Origin: Marchantia polymorpha subsp. ruderalis
Taxonomy: Eukaryota > Streptophyta > Marchantiopsida > Marchantiales > Marchantiaceae
Reading direction: 5' to 3'
DNA length: 64,000 nt
Assembly (NCBI GenBank): GCA_037833965.1
Contig: AP031355.1
Location: forward strand, 955,501 to 1,019,500
The notes beneath the pieces are model-generated. The model was given only the letters and a program-made list of their open reading frames with translations. It was not told the origin of the DNA and made no database searches. The translations under genes and the position numbers were made by a program. Below, one piece after another: positions 60,574 through 64,000 of this stretch. Numbering within the stretch: position 1 is the stretch's first letter; each line of letters begins with the position of its first letter.

Positions 60574-62100
60574 CTTTTTTCAAGATCATTCATGACGGAG
60601 CAGTCCTCTTCTCTAATAAAATGTTGTACCTTAGCTTTGTATATTGATTTCATCATTGCGAGCGTCTCTGGGACTATCGAAGCCAAGCTCTCCGACATCC
60701 GACATCCGACATCTTCCTGCTTATGGGATGGATAATCGGCGATGAAGAAAATAGAAAAATAAAATAGAAAATATGTCATCTATGTGTGTTTCCTGTAAAT
60801 TGAAGATCATCAAACATGCTCAACCTGTACTTGTATCACACAGAGTATTCTCATATCTCATTTAAGACTTAGCAACTGTCATCTTCGCCTTCACATGTGC
60901 CGGTGGTAAGTAGAACACTGTGGTCACTTCAAATTCTGCTCAGAGTGAAATACCTTAGTCGACGTCGCAGTCGCGTTCTGTAGAGACTTCACGACTTCTG
61001 CGAGTGATTATGTGATTGAGTTTGACACACCCTACAGCTCAAGCTCTTACAAGCACGTCTCCCCCAGTCATTGTCGAAGCCTTCAATGCGAGTTTTCTAA
61101 ATTGAAGAAATTCAGATGACGAAAACTCCTCGAGACTGCATGTGCGAACTGGACGAAATGAGCCGGGAAAGGAAGAAAAACTTGCTACGTCTACCGAGAC
61201 GTCGATAGGAATCCACGCGGTGAAGACGTGCCTGATCATGTGCAAGTTACGTTCCTGGCCAGGATTCTTGGATGGAGACGATGCCCGATGACTCGGATAG
61301 GATTCCCTGGACTTAGGGTTCAAAGTCGATCATTCCGAAGACTCGAGAACTGAGTGGCAGGTCTGTATACGAAAACGGAACCTGTACATTTCCATTCTCA
61401 AACAAAGCAAACATGATCTAATCTTTGAAAACTTAAATCCAACTGGGCCTGATATTATAACCATTCAATAAATTTGGCTTACTCTTCTTGTTTCCAAAAC
61501 TGTTTGTTCGTTCATTTACACTTCACAATTTGGAGATGTGCTCTAACTGTTCTCATATTACCAGCTTCTATAATCTGTTTATCGTCAAGCAATCTGCACT
61601 TTTCTGTTTTTTAATCGCATTCAAGCCTTCATTTATCTATTTAACAAATTTATTGACACTCTTACAACAGATTTATCCATGGTCCGTAAAGTAAGACAAG
61701 GGATATTAGGAAACTAGTTCGTACTTCACCCTTGGAGCATGATCTCCGTCGCCTCTTTTAGAATTTACTTTTTCATGTAAGTGGTGTATTTTCATCAGTT
61801 GATTATATGCAGTACCATGCAGAGCTAATTAATATGGAATGCAGACAAGTTATGGTGAGAGGAGAATAGAGGTTGACAAGTTTAGAGATTCGCTGTCTCC
61901 TTCTTCATTAATTAGGAATATCTTTTCGGTCATGTTGTATGCTTATACAAGCTTCTTTGTAGTCAACGTGTGGTAACACACTTTTTGTTTTTTTTGCAGA
62001 ATTTAAACAATTTTAGAAAACTAGTACCAAAGCAGTGTTTGTAGCTAGAGAAGGGTACGCTAAATAGAGTGGATTGATGAGATCGTCACGAGGGCACCAA
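60574..62100. other. 3' flank of the GT23 gene, no further gene supported
   Basis: A minus-strand frame at 61039-61323 (94 codons, with HMIRHVFTAWIPIDVSVDV) is open with an ATG but lacks any recognisable domain or signals. The rest is AT-rich. Confidence 0.4.
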
Positions 62101-62165
62101 GAATCACGTAGTCGGATGTACCAACGCCAACGTCTTCGGCGCCTTCGGCAAAGACTCATTTTTGA

Positions 62166-62224
62166 GGTGTCTCTACTCACGCGCCTTTAGCGTATAAGGA
62201 AGCTACGCTTCCGGCGCAGACACC
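62166..62224. repeat. Compound hairpin at the start of the GC-rich block
   Basis: Nested complementary pairs: GGTGTCT/AGACACC outside, GCGCC/GGCGC next, and GGAAGC-TAC-GCTTCC inside, all centred within 60 bases. Confidence 0.8.
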
Positions 62225-62333
62225 CCAGGAGGAGGTTTGGCTAAAGACGTCAGGAGAAGGGCCCGGACCTCTAAAGGCATCCGACCATGAGTGCGCCTTC
62301 GGCGAAGCGCCGCTAGCGCGGAAAGGGAAAACC

Positions 62334-62470
62334 TTCATAACAATCGGGATACACGGTAGATCCAGTTGGTTGAAGTTGCATTAGAAAGAGCTCGGGACGC
62401 TCGTTCTAACGAGTCCAAGAGCGCCGGAGATGGATCAGGAATGGAGAAGTTATGAGCGTCGGAAAACTCG
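62334..62470 (+). repeat. Repeat module shared with the 43-kb block
   Basis: Begins TTCATAAC, contains ATTAGAAAGAGCTCGGGACG followed by CTCGTTCTAACGAG and TCCAAGAGCGC, and closes with AAGTTATGAGCGTCGGAA. The layout and central hairpin are those of the three units at 43.0-43.65 kb, here as a single, GC-richer copy flanked by the same GCCTTCGGCG words. Confidence 0.75.
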
Positions 62471-63324
62471 TAGCCGGACATGCGCCGTTCGCGCTAGGGT
62501 TCACAGCCGGAAAGGATTCCCGTACGCCCTCGGCGATGCGCCTTCGGCGGAATCACGCGCTCACAGGAGGAAACCAACTCAGAGTCGGAAGCGCCCTTGG
62601 CGGCTGTTCATGGAAGGAAAGCGCCGGTCGGATGTACGCCTCCGACGTGGCGCTGACGGCCGGACGCGCTGGCATGAGTTGCGCTGACGGCTATGCGCTG
62701 GCAGCAACGGACGAGGCATAAAGGACAAAATAGGCGGTACGACTGCGCGCCGGCGTAATTCGCTCCGGCTGGATGTGCGCCTCCAGCAAGGCGCCGACGG
62801 ATAATGAACGCACCAGCGGCGACACGCCTCCGGAGAAGGGCCGGGTTAGGAAAAGACAACAGGGCCGACGTATACCCTGCAGCGGACTCGAGTCCGGAAG
62901 GTGGCGGCGGCGGGAGAATTCAACGTTTAAGCATGCGAATGCGCGCAATGCGGGGACGTGAATTCGCGCATGCAAAGGGCGAACCGTTAAGCCGTATAGC
63001 CGGCTGCGTACGTTGCAACCAGTAAGAACGTTGGACGTTCTTGAAATCGGAGAAGAAAAGACTGCGCTCCAGTCTCATTCTCTCATTCTTGACTTTGCGA
63101 TTTCCAGTTCCAAGATTACGCGCAAGGGCGGAGCGACCTGCAGTGAGAGTAGAGAGTGCGGAGACGAGTTGCACAAGGATCTTGGCGGACCTTGAAAGAA
63201 TTGGGAGTAGCGATCTTGAACGAGCGCAGAGAGAGTGAGCAGTCCGTGCTTGAGTGGCAGACGCGCAGTGGCGATTGTGAGAGAGTGAGCGACAGGGAGA
63301 ACGTTTGTGTGTGCAGGCAACGCA
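62471..63324 (+). other. GC-rich leader before the right-edge frame
   Basis: The richest GC stretch of the window, built from GCCTTCGGCGG, GCGCTGACGG and CCGG-rich words with loose internal repetition. Open frames on both strands are products of composition. GTGTGTGCAG|GCAACGCAATG at its end may be an acceptor in the leader. No tRNA primer site was recognised. Confidence 0.4.
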
Positions 63325-64000
63325 ATGTCGAAGGTTCCCCAACTGCGAGTGTCTCCACTCAGGGTGCCGCAGATCGGTCTACGCGCATTTCAAGATGTGC
63401 TGACGAGGCTGAAGCTCGATTTTCTCCTCTGGGGGTGGAATTGGACGTGTCCGGAGATGGTGCGCGAGTACCTGCAAGAGAGACACAAGCCTTCTCGCGG
63501 ATTTCGCCCACACCCAGAGAGATGGGAAATTTGCAATTGGGCGCAGGTGTTGGGCAGGTGTGCCGGCGAGGAAGGGGATCTCCTCTTCGAGGCCGAAAGC
63601 GTGAAAGTGTCCCAGGAGGAAGAAGTCTCTTACAATGAGCTCTTCAAGGTGGCTAGACATCCCAAGAACGGTTTCCGGACTCGGGATTACAAGGATCGAT
63701 TGCGGAGAAATGTCGCGACAGCATTGCTGCAGATATTGCAGCCGACCAAGACCGCTTACATGCATGGTTGGCAGGTAGAGTTCGTGGAGCTAGTGTTGTC
63801 AGGAGCTCCGGTGCATTGGGCACGACTTCTGTGGAAGGTGACGCGCCAACATGCGCAAGAAGAGAGGGGAGGAACGCTCAATCATCTATCGCCTTACTTA
63901 ATCGTGTTTTACCGGGCGATGGGATGTTTGACGAATGCTGAGAAAACTCGGTTTCCGCAGCTGAGTCGGTCTTATCCAGGTAGATATTCGAGGGAGGCCG
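63325..64000 (+). CDS. Long uncharacterised frame, open at the window end (225+ aa)
   Basis: From ATG 63325 an uninterrupted frame runs off the right edge. It reads MSKVPQLRVSPLRVPQIGLR and contains FLLWGWNWTCPEMVREYLQE, WEICNWAQVLGRCAGEEGDL, a charged linker and then VELVLSGAPVHWARLLWKVT followed by LNHLSPYLIVFYRAMGCLT. The WARLLW...LSPYL.VFYRAMGCLT segment recalls, from memory, the multicopy 'putative plant transposon protein' type predicted in liverwort genomes; this is unverified. The position behind a repeat-bearing leader supports a mobile-element origin. As far as visible it has no break. It could instead be a domesticated host gene. No catalytic motif is seen. Confidence 0.6.
   Translation, partial: MSKVPQLRVSPLRVPQIGLRAFQDVLTRLKLDFLLWGWNWTCPEMVREYLQERHKPSRGFRPHPERWEICNWAQVLGRCAGEEGDLLFEAESVKVSQEEEVSYNELFKVARHPKNGFRTRDYKDRLRRNVATALLQILQPTKTAYMHGWQVEFVELVLSGAPVHWARLLWKVTRQHAQEERGGTLNHLSPYLIVFYRAMGCLTNAEKTRFPQLSRSYPGRYSREA

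Noticed and set aside
62430-63638. Many overlapping frames on both strands, up to 160 codons
   Set aside because: Caused by very high GC. The only frame with protein texture is the one from 63325 to the window end.
1-64000. CRISPR arrays, operons, rRNA genes, riboswitches
   Set aside because: None seen. The spliced genes and LTR elements indicate a eukaryotic nuclear sequence.

Overview
The window looks like a gene-poor, transposon-rich stretch of a land-plant nuclear genome. Introns are GT-AG, genes are sparse (four clear complete genes plus one open at the right edge), Ty3/gypsy, copia, hAT and pogo remains are present, and there is a secreted dirigent-family gene. A non-vascular plant, perhaps a liverwort, is my best guess. 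It rests on ribonuclease-inhibitor-type LRR genes without a kinase or NB domain, and on a right-edge protein that recalls, from memory only, multicopy uncharacterised liverwort proteins. The species is not established.

Layout. 0.7-7.1 kb: a Ty3/gypsy fossil on the minus strand with both LTRs and a 5-bp target duplication, holding a nested 1.6-kb insertion. 8.8-9.0 kb: a copia RNase H scrap. 10.0-12.6 kb: two non-autonomous hAT-like elements with 8-bp target duplications and, between them, two back-to-back palindromes sharing the same core. 13.6-14.0 kb: a broken host coding segment. 14.3-14.8 kb: an intact dirigent gene. 16.2-17.3 kb: a weak multi-exon candidate on the minus strand. 18.8-22.6 kb: AT-rich and apparently empty. 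24.3-24.9 kb: an intact gene for an unrecognised helical protein. 30-33.6 kb: a CpG-rich island carrying LRR gene 1. 39.3-40.4 kb: its paralogue, LRR gene 2, in ordinary composition, followed by a scrap of a third copy. 43.0-45.25 kb: a repeat block with three ~230-bp units and an LTR-like end. 48.6-50.2 kb: a decayed pogo/Tigger transposase. 50.2-55.8 kb: a very AT-rich desert. 58.3-60.6 kb: a four-exon gene for a GT23 (FUT8/NodZ-like) fucosyltransferase homologue. 62.1-64 kb: a GC-rich block carrying the repeat module also found at 43 kb, then a long reading frame still open at the window end.

The genes do not form an operon or pathway. Dirigent and GT23 proteins both belong to the secretory route. 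The two LRR genes are a local duplication with sharply different base composition. The most unusual items are the GT23-like gene (core alpha-1,6-fucosylation is not known as a plant trait), the twin palindromes at 10.4 kb, the hairpin-rich module shared by the 43 and 62 kb blocks, and the uncharacterised open frame at the right edge. Percentages and identities given here are by-eye estimates; no search was run.
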